Shown piece by piece: positions 47,448 through 56,126 of a stretch of DNA of 64,000 bases. The notes below the pieces were generated by a model. The model was not told the DNA's origin, made no database searches, and was given only the letters and a program-made list of their open reading frames with translations. The DNA lies in contig NZ_JAPUVR010000140.1 of the NCBI RefSeq assembly GCF_029255125.1, forward strand, positions 24,090 to 88,089, written 5' to 3'. Each line of letters opens with the position of its first letter. Positions within the stretch are counted from its first letter, which is position 1. The position numbers and the translations under genes are program-made. The DNA is from Accumulibacter sp. (GTDB taxonomy: Bacteria > Pseudomonadota > Gammaproteobacteria > Burkholderiales > Rhodocyclaceae).

Positions 47448-47564
47448 TCGGGTGCCAGGCGAGCAGCACTTTGCGCCCCGCCGGATTTTGCGCCAGCGTG
47501 TCGAGGCGGGTCGGCGGCGGCCGTGCCCGGGTGCCGAGGAGCTTGATGCTTGAGAGCGAGAGTA

Positions 47565-47873
47565 ATGAAAAGGCTTCACTTTTCCCTGGTCGCGCTGGCT
47601 TGCCTGACGACCGCCTGGTCGGTGGCGGCGCAGGACGATACGCTGGCGCGCAATCTGGTGGCCACCTGCGCCAACTGCCACGGCACCGACGGTCACGCGG
47701 TCAAGGCTTCAGGCATGGAAGCGCTGGCCGGCGCCGATGCGGCGAAGACGCTGCAGAAGCTGCACGAATTCAAGTCCGGCGTGCGGCCGACAACGGTCAT
47801 GCAGCAGATCGTCAAGGGCTACACCGACGAGGAACTGGCGCTGATCGTCGGCTATCTGGCGCGCCAGAAATAG
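47565..47873 (+). CDS. Class I cytochrome c, probable FccA-like subunit
   Basis: A 102-residue secreted monoheme cytochrome. A signal peptide ends at about residue 22 (WSVAAQ) and the heme motif is CANCHG (C35, C38, H39). It is followed 39 bp later by a flavocytochrome c sulfide dehydrogenase flavoprotein gene, so it probably acts as the electron-accepting cytochrome of that enzyme. Most FccA are diheme, but monoheme forms are known. ATG 47565 is used; the frame extends to TTG 47550. A generic cytochrome c553 is the alternative. Confidence 0.8.
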   Translation: MKRLHFSLVALACLTTAWSVAAQDDTLARNLVATCANCHGTDGHAVKASGMEALAGADAAKTLQKLHEFKSGVRPTTVMQQIVKGYTDEELALIVGYLARQK

Positions 47874-47912
47874 GCGCACCGATGCGCCAAGGCAGGAGAA
47901 GGGAAGACGGCG

Positions 47913-49190
47913 ATGGATGATCGGCGGCGTTCGTTCATCAGGCGGGCTGGGGCAGCCGCCTTGGCCGGCGCATTGCCGACGTACGCTGGCCGCTCGTCGG
48001 CAGCGACGCGTGCGCACGTTCTGGTCGTTGGCGGCGGTTTCGGTGGAGCGACTGCCGCGCGCTATCTGCGCTTGTGGAGCGAAGGGTTGGTCGAGGTGAC
48101 GCTGGTCGAGGCGAACCGCGAGTTTGTCTCGTGTCCATTGTCTAATCTGGTGCTTGCCGGTGAGCGCGAACTGGCCGATCTGAGCTTCGCCTACGACGGC
48201 CTGCGACGACGCGGCGTGCGCGTCGTGCACGACACGGTGATCGCACTCGATCCGGTCAAGCGCGCGGTGGGCTTGCTTGGCGGCGAGCGAATTGGCTACG
48301 ATCGGCTGCTCCTGGCGCCGGGGGTCGATTTCGCTTACGAAGACCTGCCCGGCCTGCAGGCTGCGCCGGCGCGCGAACACGTACTGCACGCCTGGAAGGC
48401 AGGTCCGCAAACGCTGTCGCTCCGTCGACAGTTGGCAGCGATGCCCGACGGCGGGGTTTTTGCGATTACCGTCCCGCTGGCGCCCTATCGCTGTCCGCCC
48501 GGGCCGTACGAACGGGCGAGCGTCGTCGCCGCGTACCTGAAGGCGCACAAGCCGCGGGCAAAGATTCTGGTGCTCGATGCGAATGCCGAAATCGTTTCGA
48601 AGAAGGGCCTGTTCGGCAAGGCCTGGGCCGAACTCTACCCCAACCTCATCGAGTACCGGCCGAATTGCGAACTGCGCGACGTGCATGCCGCGACGCGCAC
48701 GGCTATCCTCGACTTCGAGCAGGTGCGCGCCGACGTGCTCAACGTGATTCCGAACCAGCGCGCCGGCGAATTGGCACGCCTTGCTGAACTGCGACTGGTC
48801 AATCAGCGTTGGGTTGACGTTGATTGGCGGTCGATGGAATCGACCAGCCACCCGGGGATACATGTCGTTGGCGACGCCACTTTCGCTGCGCCGGCGATGC
48901 CGAAGTCCGGCCATCTCGCCAACCAGCAAGGAAAACTGGCGGCGGCGGCGATTCTCGAACTGCTCGCCGGCCGCTCGCCCAGCCCGACGCCGGTGCTGAC
49001 CAACACCTGTTACAGCTTCCTCGACGCGCGCAACGCCGTGCACGTCGCATCGGTGCACCGTTACGATGCCGGGCAGAAGACGATGTTGCCAGTCGCCGGG
49101 GCAGGCGGTCTGTCGGTGGCGCGCAATGAGTTCGAGGCGAAGATCGCTGCCGCCTGGGCCCTCAATATCTGGGCGGACACGCTCGCCTGA
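47913..49190 (+). CDS. fccB: Flavocytochrome c sulfide dehydrogenase flavoprotein
   Basis: A 425-residue periplasmic flavoprotein. A twin-arginine signal (DRRRSFIRRAGAAA) is followed by the FAD Rossmann motif VLVVGGGFGGATAARYL. A redox cysteine lies in FVSCPLSNLV, as in FccB and SoxF, and APYRCPPGPYERAS holds another conserved cysteine. It oxidises sulfide to elemental sulfur or polysulfide and hands electrons to the cytochrome encoded just upstream. No sox gene is in the window. The pair could serve sulfide detoxification or lithotrophy. Confidence 0.9.
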   Translation: MDDRRRSFIRRAGAAALAGALPTYAGRSSAATRAHVLVVGGGFGGATAARYLRLWSEGLVEVTLVEANREFVSCPLSNLVLAGERELADLSFAYDGLRRRGVRVVHDTVIALDPVKRAVGLLGGERIGYDRLLLAPGVDFAYEDLPGLQAAPAREHVLHAWKAGPQTLSLRRQLAAMPDGGVFAITVPLAPYRCPPGPYERASVVAAYLKAHKPRAKILVLDANAEIVSKKGLFGKAWAELYPNLIEYRPNCELRDVHAATRTAILDFEQVRADVLNVIPNQRAGELARLAELRLVNQRWVDVDWRSMESTSHPGIHVVGDATFAAPAMPKSGHLANQQGKLAAAAILELLAGRSPSPTPVLTNTCYSFLDARNAVHVASVHRYDAGQKTMLPVAGAGGLSVARNEFEAKIAAAWALNIWADTLA

Positions 49191-49334
49191 GCGGCGCGAC
49201 CGCCCTTCGCTCGGCCGGATCTGGTGGACCAGGTGCAGATAAGTATTTCTGATGTGGATTGATGATAAGATTTTACATTGTTCGCGGCGCACCCCCCACT
49301 GCAGAGCCACACTGCCTGATTCCGAGGACTTCCC

Positions 49335-49820
49335 ATGAATATGGCCGACCTTTTCCAGTGGTCCAACGAGTTCAACATCGATATCCAGGAAATCGATGAG
49401 CAACACAAGGTGCTGGTCGGTTTGCTCAACGAACTGCATCGCGCAATACGCGAGCATCATGGCAAGGCGACCTCGCGCGAGATCCTGAAGCGGCTGGCCG
49501 AATACACGCGCACGCATTTCCTGCTCGAGGAAAGCCTGATGCGCCTGACGCACTATCCCGGCTTCGAACTGCATAAACAACAGCACCAGGAATTGATGAC
49601 CCAGGTCGACGCCCTGCAGACCAAGCTTGAGCGCGAGAATGCGGCGATCAGTTTTGAACTCCTGCACTTTCTGAAGAACTGGCTTGTCCAGCATATCAAC
49701 GACAGCGACAAGCGTTTTGGCATGCACTTCCACAAGGCGGGTCTGGTCTCCTACGCGAAATGGACGGCCGAAGTGGAAACGACGATGAAGAAGAAGAAAT
49801 GGTGGTGGAAGTTCTGGTGA
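49335..49820 (+). CDS. Bacteriohemerythrin
   Basis: A 161-residue cytoplasmic diiron O2-binding protein. The ligand pattern is complete: H24 in DEQHKVLV, H61 and E65 in THFLLEESL, H80 and H84 in ELHKQQHQ, and H120 and D125 in QHINDSDKRF. The C-terminus is an odd basic and aromatic tail (MKKKKWWWKFW) that could attach to membrane or a partner. It may store or sense oxygen in a bacterium that shifts between oxic and anoxic conditions. The gene stands alone. Confidence 0.93.
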   Translation: MNMADLFQWSNEFNIDIQEIDEQHKVLVGLLNELHRAIREHHGKATSREILKRLAEYTRTHFLLEESLMRLTHYPGFELHKQQHQELMTQVDALQTKLERENAAISFELLHFLKNWLVQHINDSDKRFGMHFHKAGLVSYAKWTAEVETTMKKKKWWWKFW

Positions 49821-49921
49821 AACCAGCCCAGGCCGCCGGCAAGCCGCTCAGGGCGGGCGGTCCGGTCAGGTATAATTGCGTCCCATCGGCAGTATTCTCA
49901 GTGTCATGAAGGAAGTTGGCC

Positions 49922-50491
49922 ATGGGCAATCGTCTCTCCAAGATCGTCACCCGCACCGGCGACGCCGGCTCGACCGGCCTCGGCGATGGCTCGCGCGTCG
50001 GTAAGGACAGTCTGCGCATCGAGACGATGGGTCAGGTCGATGAACTCAACTCGACGCTTGGGGTGCTGCTGTGCGAAGACCTGCCAGCGGAGATCGCGCA
50101 TGCGCTGGTCGGCGTTCAGCACGACCTGTTCGATCTGGGCGGCGAGTTGTGCATTCCGCGCATGCAGATGATTGACGCGGCGCATGTCGAGCGACTGGAG
50201 AAACTGGTCGAGCAGTTCAATGCCGAACTGGCGCCGCTGAAGGACTTCATCCTGCCCGGCGGCACGCGCGCTGCGGCACTGGCGCATCTGGCGCGGACTG
50301 TCTGCCGACGCGCCGAACGGCAGATTGTTCGCTTGGCAGCCAGCGAAGACGTCTACGAGTTCGCGCGCAAGTATCTGAACCGCCTGTCCGACCTGTTGTT
50401 CGTTCTGGCCCGCGCCTTGAACAAGGCGGCTGGACGGGACGATGTGCTGTGGATACAGCGCAAGAACCGGGGCGACAGCGCTGACGCCTGA
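49922..50491 (+). CDS. Cob(I)yrinic acid a,c-diamide adenosyltransferase (PduO type)
   Basis: A 189-residue enzyme transferring the adenosyl group of ATP to cob(I)alamin to make coenzyme B12. The ATP-binding N-terminus has KIVTRTGDAGSTGLGDG, a middle motif GQVDELNSTLGV, and the C-terminal motif KYLNRLSDLLFVLAR. Start ATG 49922 has GGAAG 6 bases upstream; TTG 49916 is less likely. A TATAAT lies at 49871-49876 but without a convincing -35. Trimer forming. Its product is needed by methylmalonyl-CoA mutase and similar enzymes, relevant to propionate metabolism. Confidence 0.93.
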   Translation: MGNRLSKIVTRTGDAGSTGLGDGSRVGKDSLRIETMGQVDELNSTLGVLLCEDLPAEIAHALVGVQHDLFDLGGELCIPRMQMIDAAHVERLEKLVEQFNAELAPLKDFILPGGTRAAALAHLARTVCRRAERQIVRLAASEDVYEFARKYLNRLSDLLFVLARALNKAAGRDDVLWIQRKNRGDSADA

Positions 50492-50564
50492 CCGCGTATC
50501 GAGAAATCGTCACGCGGTGCTCGGGATAAGCGGTGCGCGGTGCGCGGCGCTCGACGGCCGATGA

Positions 50565-51752
50565 TCACAGGCTGCGGCCGGCAAGAGCAGCCAGTTGTCC
50601 GAGCAGCGCGAGAATGGCCACGCCGAGCAGCGTGGCGCAGATCGATTTGCTTCGACTGACGCCAAAGCTGAAGCGAAAGGCGCCCCAGGCGACGACGCCC
50701 CAGATCAGTACCGCCGTCCAGACGGCACCGGCGAGGACGAGCAGGGCGGCGGCTGGCCCGTGGATGGCGTTGGCAAAGAGCGCGCCTGCTTCGTCCAGGC
50801 GTTGCGCGAGCGGTGCTGCGCTGCCGACGATCGCCAGATAATCGGTGAACAGACCGGGTTCGACCAATTGCACACCGAGCGCCGCGAGCAGCGCACCGGC
50901 ACAGAATCCCATCCAGACTCCGGCGTAGATGTAGGCCAGAATCAGCGTCACCTGGCGGAACTCGACGCGCGTTCCGACCAGCCGCCAGGCGAGCGTCAGC
51001 GGTGCCGCGAGCAGCGTCACGGTGAGCAGGTGGAGGATCGTTCCGACCGTGATCCCCTCCGCCAGTTTCGGTATGCCGGTGCCGAGCAGGAAGACAGTGT
51101 TGCCCAGCACGAGCGCCGCCAGCAGGAAGAGGAAAGCGCGCACATGGTCGAGCGCATGGCCGGTCTGCCGGCGTGCGATCAGGCGCGTCGGGTGCGCCGT
51201 CAGTTCGAGCAGATCAAGCGCCAGACGCGCTGGAAAGGCAATCTGGTCGCCGCCACCGGGCAAGGGGGCAGCGGCGGGCTGTTCCGATTCGAGGGCAAAA
51301 CGTCCCTGGAGCAGAGCGATCAGGCGGTCCACGTCATAGTTCCAGCGGGTTGCCGACAGTTCGATGGCCTGGCAGCGGGCAAACTGGGCGAGTAGCCCGG
51401 GCAGATCTTTACTTGTCGGCATCGTTGCCCCGTCCACCAACAGCGGGATGACCGGCACATTCGCGAGCAGGGCTGATTCAATCTCCAGTCGTACGAAGTC
51501 CTGCTCGTCGTCCAGGCGCCTCTTCCCGTCGGCGCTGCAGGTGCTCAGCCAGTCCGGCCCGACGATCGCCAGGACGACCACCGAAGTCCCCACCGCGCGC
51601 CGGATCGCCTCGGCGAAGTCTTCGCCGGCGGCGATCGAGTCGTGGTCGCGAAAGACGCGGCTGGCGCCGAAGTGGACGCTCAGGCGGTCGGCGAGGCGCC
51701 CAGTGGCACTCTGGCTGTCCTGCCGGCGATAGGAAAGAAAGATGTCAGCCAT
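50565..51752 (-). CDS. TIR-domain membrane protein
   Basis: A 395-residue protein. The N-terminal TIR domain (1 to about 150) begins ADIFLSYRRQDS, has the loop RVFRDHDSIAAGEDF and the glutamate-bearing segment DFVRLEIESAL (E90 or E92), consistent with the NADase-type TIRs. The C-terminal part from about 190 has roughly five transmembrane helices. Such TIR-membrane proteins occur in bacteria with unknown roles, and some TIR proteins are antiphage effectors. No partner defense gene is nearby. ATG 51752 has GGGAG upstream. It lies just downstream of tRNA-Arg on the same strand. Confidence 0.8.
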   Translation of the reverse strand: MADIFLSYRRQDSQSATGRLADRLSVHFGASRVFRDHDSIAAGEDFAEAIRRAVGTSVVVLAIVGPDWLSTCSADGKRRLDDEQDFVRLEIESALLANVPVIPLLVDGATMPTSKDLPGLLAQFARCQAIELSATRWNYDVDRLIALLQGRFALESEQPAAAPLPGGGDQIAFPARLALDLLELTAHPTRLIARRQTGHALDHVRAFLFLLAALVLGNTVFLLGTGIPKLAEGITVGTILHLLTVTLLAAPLTLAWRLVGTRVEFRQVTLILAYIYAGVWMGFCAGALLAALGVQLVEPGLFTDYLAIVGSAAPLAQRLDEAGALFANAIHGPAAALLVLAGAVWTAVLIWGVVAWGAFRFSFGVSRSKSICATLLGVAILALLGQLAALAGRSL

Positions 51753-51900
51753 GGCGTCTCCCGCGATCTGCTCAATCTCTTCACCGGCCCGCTGGTGCGG
51801 CGCTGCGGTCGTCACCGGCGGGTGAAATGCCGGGGTCTTCGGCGAAGGCGCTACGCCGAGCCGGCAGTGCTCTGCGCTGTTGTCGGCCATCCAGGAAGCG

Positions 51901-51972
51901 TCCCCTCGACAGGAATCGAACCTGTATCTCACGCTTAGGAGGCGCGTGCACTGTCCATTGTGCTACGAGGAG
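51901..51972 (-). tRNA. tRNA-Arg(CCT)
   Basis: On the minus strand the acceptor stem CTCCTCG pairs with CGAGGGG (one G-U), the D stem is GCAC/GTGC, the anticodon loop CTCCTAA has CCT at the centre, and the T arm is ACAGG-TTCGATT-CCTGT. The CCA end is not encoded. It reads AGG arginine codons. Confidence 0.93.
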
Positions 51973-52069
51973 GTGGGCGCGTATTGTAGCCCCAGCTTCC
52001 GGCTTGCGCCAATTTGCCGGATCGCCGCTCCGGGCGGGGACACGTCTGGTGGCGCGCGCAGAAGGCGGC

Positions 52070-53956
52070 TTACGGCAAGGCTTGACCGCTGCGCGTGCGG
52101 ACGCTCTTGTGACTGTAGTCGGTGGCGATCGGCCGCCTGAGCTCGCCGCGTGCCAGCAGGTAGTCGACGAAGGTCTGCGTATAGTTCAGATAGGTGTTCA
52201 CGCTGCGTCCGGCGCGGTGGATCGCTGCCAGCGCCGTGTAGCCGTCGCCGCCGCTCGCCAGGAAGTCGCTGGTGACCAGCGTGTAGGTACTGTCCAGCTC
52301 GAGCGGCTGCCATTGACCGCTCGCTTTGCGCTTGACCTCCAGATTGGTCAGCCGGCTACCGCGCGCTTGCGACATGTCGAGGTTCCAGCGCAGGCCGGCA
52401 GCATAGGGATGCGACCCGTCCGACCCGCCACGGTCGAGGTGATTGGCGAGCGCGTCGTCGAGCACACTGACGATTTCGCGGCCGCTAAGCTGAAACTCGT
52501 AGAGCACGTTGGTAAAGGGTAGCACCGTGTATGCGGTGTTGAAAGTGACCTCACCGGTGGGCAGTGCGTTACGAATTCCGCCCGCATTCTGCAGCGCAAT
52601 GTCGGCCAGTTTGCTCGCCTGGCGGTAGGCTTCGGCGACTGCTTGCGCGATGTCGCTGCCGCGCGCGAGTTGGTTGGCGTTTTCGCAGCCGGCCAGTCCG
52701 CTGCTGCGGTTGGTAGACTCGCCGGGAACGCGGACCAGACAGAGCGCCTCGTCGGCGACGCCAATCCGCTGGCGCTTCATGTCATCGAGGCGGCTGGCGT
52801 AGCGTGCCAGCTCGGCGGCGGCGAGCGGGTCGGGGTTGACGACCCGGAGTCCGCCAGCGCGCGTCGCCAGGCGTTCTAGGATCTGCTGACGCCGCGTCGC
52901 ATCGACCGCCGTGAATTGGCCGGAAGCGTCCTGTTGCCGAAAGTCGTCGCCGATCGGTAGCGTCACCTCGCCGCTGCAGGCAAGGACTCTCGCCTGATCG
53001 TCGAAGCTGACCTTGAGCAGTCCGACGGCCTTGGCATACTCCCAGGCCTGGACGACGCAGACCGGGTCGCCGTCGAGGTTCCTGACCACCGTCGGATAAG
53101 GGCCGGACGCCGCGCCGATGCCGAGCGCTGAAAAGTCGCCGAGCAGCGTGTGCGAGTCGCCGCCGACGATCACATCGACCTCGCTCAATTGGGCGGCCAT
53201 TGCCAGGTCGGCGGCGTAGCCCTGATGCGTGACCAGGACGATGTGCCGGATTCCCCGTGCGCGCAGTTCGTCTATCGCCTGGCGGGCAGTCTCGATCTCG
53301 TCGAGAAAGCGCGTGCTCGGGAGCGGGCGCGACGAGTTCATCGTCTTGCCGCGCACCTCGATGCCGACGATGCCGACGGTCAGTCCGTCCAGGCGTTTGC
53401 TGACGTACGGCTGCAGGTAGTCGTGCGCCTTGTGCGGCGCCAGCGGTGAGCCGATCGCCGGTTCGACATTGGCGGCGAGCACCGGCGTCCGGCAGCTGCC
53501 GGCACGCAGGTGGTCGAGAAAGCGGCGCAGGCCGGAATCGCCCTCGTCGAACTCGTGGTTGCCGATTTCGAAGGCGTCGAAGCACACCGTGTTCATCAGC
53601 GCGGCATCGGCTTCGCCGGTATACAGTGTGTGATAAAGCGTGCCGGTCATTGCGTCGCCGGCGTGAATCTTGAGCAGATTGGGCAAGCTGGAGGATTGCC
53701 TGAAGAGCGTCGTCAGGCGGGGAAATCCGCCAAGCGTGACACGTGTGGCAACCCCGTCGAGGCTGATTTCGAAGTTGGCGTGCGCTTCGAGATTCGAGTG
53801 ATGGTCGTTGATGTGCGCGATGTGGACTTCGCGGCCGTTCGCGCTCCTTGCCACATCGAGCGGCGGCGTCTGACACGCGCTCAGTGCCAGCGTCAGGATA
53901 AGAAAGAGGGCGTTGGTGAGCAGGCGGAGCGAAAGCATGAAGCGCATGATCCTCAT
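52070..53956 (-). CDS. UshA/NadN-like 5'-nucleotidase lipoprotein
   Basis: A 628-residue periplasmic nucleotidase. A lipobox LALSAC follows a hydrophobic N-terminus. The metallophosphatase motifs are HINDHHSN, IHAGDAMTG, IGNHEFDEG, LVTHQGY and VGGDSHTL. The C-terminal substrate-binding domain includes NAGGIRNALPTGE and YTLVTSDFLASGGDGY. It can hydrolyse 5'-nucleotides, UDP-sugars or NAD. Start ATG 53956 is used; ATG 53947 with GAGG 3 bases upstream is an alternative. Phosphate scavenging fits the window's phosphate-transport genes. Confidence 0.92.
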   Translation of the reverse strand: MRIMRFMLSLRLLTNALFLILTLALSACQTPPLDVARSANGREVHIAHINDHHSNLEAHANFEISLDGVATRVTLGGFPRLTTLFRQSSSLPNLLKIHAGDAMTGTLYHTLYTGEADAALMNTVCFDAFEIGNHEFDEGDSGLRRFLDHLRAGSCRTPVLAANVEPAIGSPLAPHKAHDYLQPYVSKRLDGLTVGIVGIEVRGKTMNSSRPLPSTRFLDEIETARQAIDELRARGIRHIVLVTHQGYAADLAMAAQLSEVDVIVGGDSHTLLGDFSALGIGAASGPYPTVVRNLDGDPVCVVQAWEYAKAVGLLKVSFDDQARVLACSGEVTLPIGDDFRQQDASGQFTAVDATRRQQILERLATRAGGLRVVNPDPLAAAELARYASRLDDMKRQRIGVADEALCLVRVPGESTNRSSGLAGCENANQLARGSDIAQAVAEAYRQASKLADIALQNAGGIRNALPTGEVTFNTAYTVLPFTNVLYEFQLSGREIVSVLDDALANHLDRGGSDGSHPYAAGLRWNLDMSQARGSRLTNLEVKRKASGQWQPLELDSTYTLVTSDFLASGGDGYTALAAIHRAGRSVNTYLNYTQTFVDYLLARGELRRPIATDYSHKSVRTRSGQALP

Positions 53957-54189
53957 TCTGGGCGGTGGCGACGAGACGAAACAGTATTCCACATTGTGCT
54001 GACGAATGGGTGGCTGGACGATGCGGCGCAGAGCGTCGCGCAAGGCGCGTTGCCGGGTCTTTTGTCTACCGGCTGCCATTGTCTATGCCAAGACGCGGGC
54101 AACTGCTAGACTGTTAGGCGCGCCCGGGTCGAAAGGTGGGCGCGGGACGGGTCCGGCGCGAGATTGCGCTGCTTTTCTAGGAGGCAGAG

Positions 54190-54702
54190 ATGGGTTTTTT
54201 TGATTTCGTCAAGCATGCAGGTGAGAAGCTGTTTGGTGCCAAGGAAGCAGAAGAGGCGTCCGCCGCGGTGGCCAGCGCGCCAGACGACGACGCGGCGAAG
54301 GCGCGAGTCGACGAGTTGAACCGCGAAGCCGGCGCAGCGATCGAATCCTATGTCAATACGCAAGGCTTGTCGGTGACCGGCTTGACCGTCACGTTTGACG
54401 GTTCGACCGGCGTGGCAACCGTTTTTGGCGTCGCCGCCGACCAGGCCAGCAAGGAAAAGATCCTTTTGTGCTGCGGCAACGTCACGGGAGTTTCCCAGGT
54501 CAACGACATGATGTCGGTCGACCAGAGCGAGCCCGAGGCAAGCTTCTATACGGTCGTCTCCGGGGACAACCTGTCGAAGATCGCCAAGGCGCACTACGGT
54601 GATGCCAATCAGTACATGGTGATCTTCGAAGCGAACAAGCCGATGCTCACGCATCCCGACAAGATCTATCCCGGGCAGGTCTTGCGCATTCCGCCCCAAT
54701 AG
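54190..54702 (+). CDS. BON-LysM protein (Kbp-like)
   Basis: A 170-residue protein with a helical N-terminus, a BON domain at about 38-112 and a LysM domain from about 118 to 168 (FYTVVSGDNLSKIAKAHYG). The layout is that of E. coli YgaU/Kbp, a cytoplasmic potassium-binding protein that responds to osmotic stress. There is no signal peptide. A strong AGGAGG ribosome site precedes ATG 54190. It is followed 24 bp later by a GlsB-like gene, a plausible stress operon. Confidence 0.9.
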   Translation: MGFFDFVKHAGEKLFGAKEAEEASAAVASAPDDDAAKARVDELNREAGAAIESYVNTQGLSVTGLTVTFDGSTGVATVFGVAADQASKEKILLCCGNVTGVSQVNDMMSVDQSEPEASFYTVVSGDNLSKIAKAHYGDANQYMVIFEANKPMLTHPDKIYPGQVLRIPPQ

Positions 54703-54726
54703 CGGCAGCTCTATTCAGGGACAATC

Positions 54727-54978
54727 ATGGGAATCATCTGGACAATCGTTCTCGGCTTCGTGATCGGCGTGGTCGCGAAGCTGATTCATCCGGGCAAGGA
54801 GAACATGGGCTTCATCGTCACCGTTCTCCTGGGCATCGCCGGTTCGTTCTGCGCTGGCATCGTCGGCCAAATGCTCGGCTGGTATCGGGCGGGAGAGGGT
54901 GCCGGCTTCATCGCTTCGGTGGTCATGGCGATCATCCTGCTCGTCATCTACGGCAAGGTGCGTAGCGGATCGTCGTAA
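54727..54978 (+). CDS. GlsB/YeaQ/YmgE family stress-response membrane protein
   Basis: An 83-residue protein with three hydrophobic helices and a conserved LIHPGKENMGFIVTVLLGI loop. It belongs to the transglycosylase-associated protein family, small inner-membrane proteins induced by stress. It follows a BON-LysM gene in what looks like an operon. The biochemical role is unknown. Confidence 0.9.
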   Translation: MGIIWTIVLGFVIGVVAKLIHPGKENMGFIVTVLLGIAGSFCAGIVGQMLGWYRAGEGAGFIASVVMAIILLVIYGKVRSGSS

Positions 54979-54992
54979 GCTCCGGCGGCTTC

Positions 54993-55014
54993 GGCTAGGT
55001 GAACGCGCCTAGCC
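54993..55014. terminator. Hairpin between convergent genes
   Basis: GGCTAGG (54993-54999) pairs with CCTAGCC (55008-55014). It lies between the GlsB-like gene and the convergent PHB depolymerase gene and could end both transcripts. The U-run is absent. Confidence 0.45.
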
Positions 55015-55040
55015 AGCCGGAACCTTCGCCGGCTGTGCGC

Positions 55041-56126
55041 TTAATCCGGCGCTTGGCGCGGCCGGCTAAGGCGCTCTAACATCGCGCGTACGGCCTTGAT
55101 TTGTTTGCCGTCGCGCGTCTGATAATCGTCGCCGGTATAGCCCCACCAGTCCCAGCAGGCGAAGGGATTGGTGATCCATTTCCACGACCACAGCGCCGGG
55201 CCGTGGCGTGCTGCGGTCTGCGGATAGAGCGCGATGATCCGGTTGGTGTCGGCCCAGCGGTTGTAGCCGGCACCCTCGACGAAGCGTCTGCCGATCTGCC
55301 CGGCGCTTTGCCGACAGCCGTGGAAGACGACATGGATGCGGCAGGGCGAACTCCGGCAGGCACGCGGGACATAGACGAAGCCCTCTTCGGCGAGTGAGGC
55401 GTCGATCGGCCTGCCGTCGATATAGGGCTGCTGCTTGAAGCGCAGCAACTCGCCGCCCGGCGTCGCTGCCGGCGCCTGCAGCGGACCGAGCAGGTGGCTC
55501 AGGATTTCGCCGGCGGCGTCGAGATCGCCGCAGCGGTTGATGTAGGGCGAGGCAAACTTTTCGCAGGCGTTGGGCTGCGCCTCGCTCACCGAAATCATGG
55601 CGTGCGCCGCTTCCGGGTGGCGAACGAAGCGGATCGCCGCAGGCGGCAGCCATTCGGCGTAATACGCGGCGAGTCGTTCCATTACCGGTGTGGCTACCGT
55701 CTCATCCCGGCCGCCGGAAAAGAGCCAGACGCGATCGTCGCGCAGGCCGTCGAGCGGATCAATACGGTTCTGCCTGGCCAGCGCTTCGCTGCGTTGCCGC
55801 AACTCGGCGACCGACGGTAGCGGCGCCCACGACGATGGCGCCATGCATTGGGTCAGCGCGCGCCAAGCTGAGCCGTCGGCGCAGGCGTAAGGTCCGCCGG
55901 CGAGCACGCCGGCGCCGCGCACCAGGCTGGCGTGCGCGACCTGGAACTGAACGGCCATGTAAGCGCCGGAAGAGACTCCGGAGACGGTCACACCCGCCAA
56001 CGCTGCGCCGAGCGCCGGCAGTGCTGCGAGTGGCGGCTGGGCGGCTGCCTTCGCCGGGAGGAGCAAGGCGGGAAGCAGGAGGGCTGGCGCAAGCAGTGGG
56101 CGCGTGCGGGCAAGGAGTGCCGTCAC
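55041..56126 (-). CDS. PHB depolymerase family esterase, secreted
   Basis: A 361-residue alpha/beta hydrolase. With GTG 56126 the N-terminus is a good signal peptide, ending near PAKAAA. The lipase box GVSSGAYMAVQ is at about 50-60 (Ser52), close to the N-terminus as in type II PHB depolymerases. Other motifs are VFHGCRQ (oxyanion region) and WKWITNPFACWDWWGYTG near the C-terminus. It would degrade denatured poly-3-hydroxybutyrate or oligomers in the periplasm or outside the cell. The frame upstream extends to 56354 without a ribosome site. A substrate-binding domain was not seen. Confidence 0.85.
   Translation of the reverse strand: MTALLARTRPLLAPALLLPALLLPAKAAAQPPLAALPALGAALAGVTVSGVSSGAYMAVQFQVAHASLVRGAGVLAGGPYACADGSAWRALTQCMAPSSWAPLPSVAELRQRSEALARQNRIDPLDGLRDDRVWLFSGGRDETVATPVMERLAAYYAEWLPPAAIRFVRHPEAAHAMISVSEAQPNACEKFASPYINRCGDLDAAGEILSHLLGPLQAPAATPGGELLRFKQQPYIDGRPIDASLAEEGFVYVPRACRSSPCRIHVVFHGCRQSAGQIGRRFVEGAGYNRWADTNRIIALYPQTAARHGPALWSWKWITNPFACWDWWGYTGDDYQTRDGKQIKAVRAMLERLSRPRQAPD

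Noticed and set aside
49240-49290. FNR-like site upstream of bacteriohemerythrin
   Set aside because: TTGAT is present, but the second half-site does not match ATCAA at the required distance.
49871-49876. TATAAT as promoter of the cobalamin adenosyltransferase gene
   Set aside because: A perfect -10 hexamer, but the -35 region is GC-rich and has no match. Mentioned in the gene entry only.
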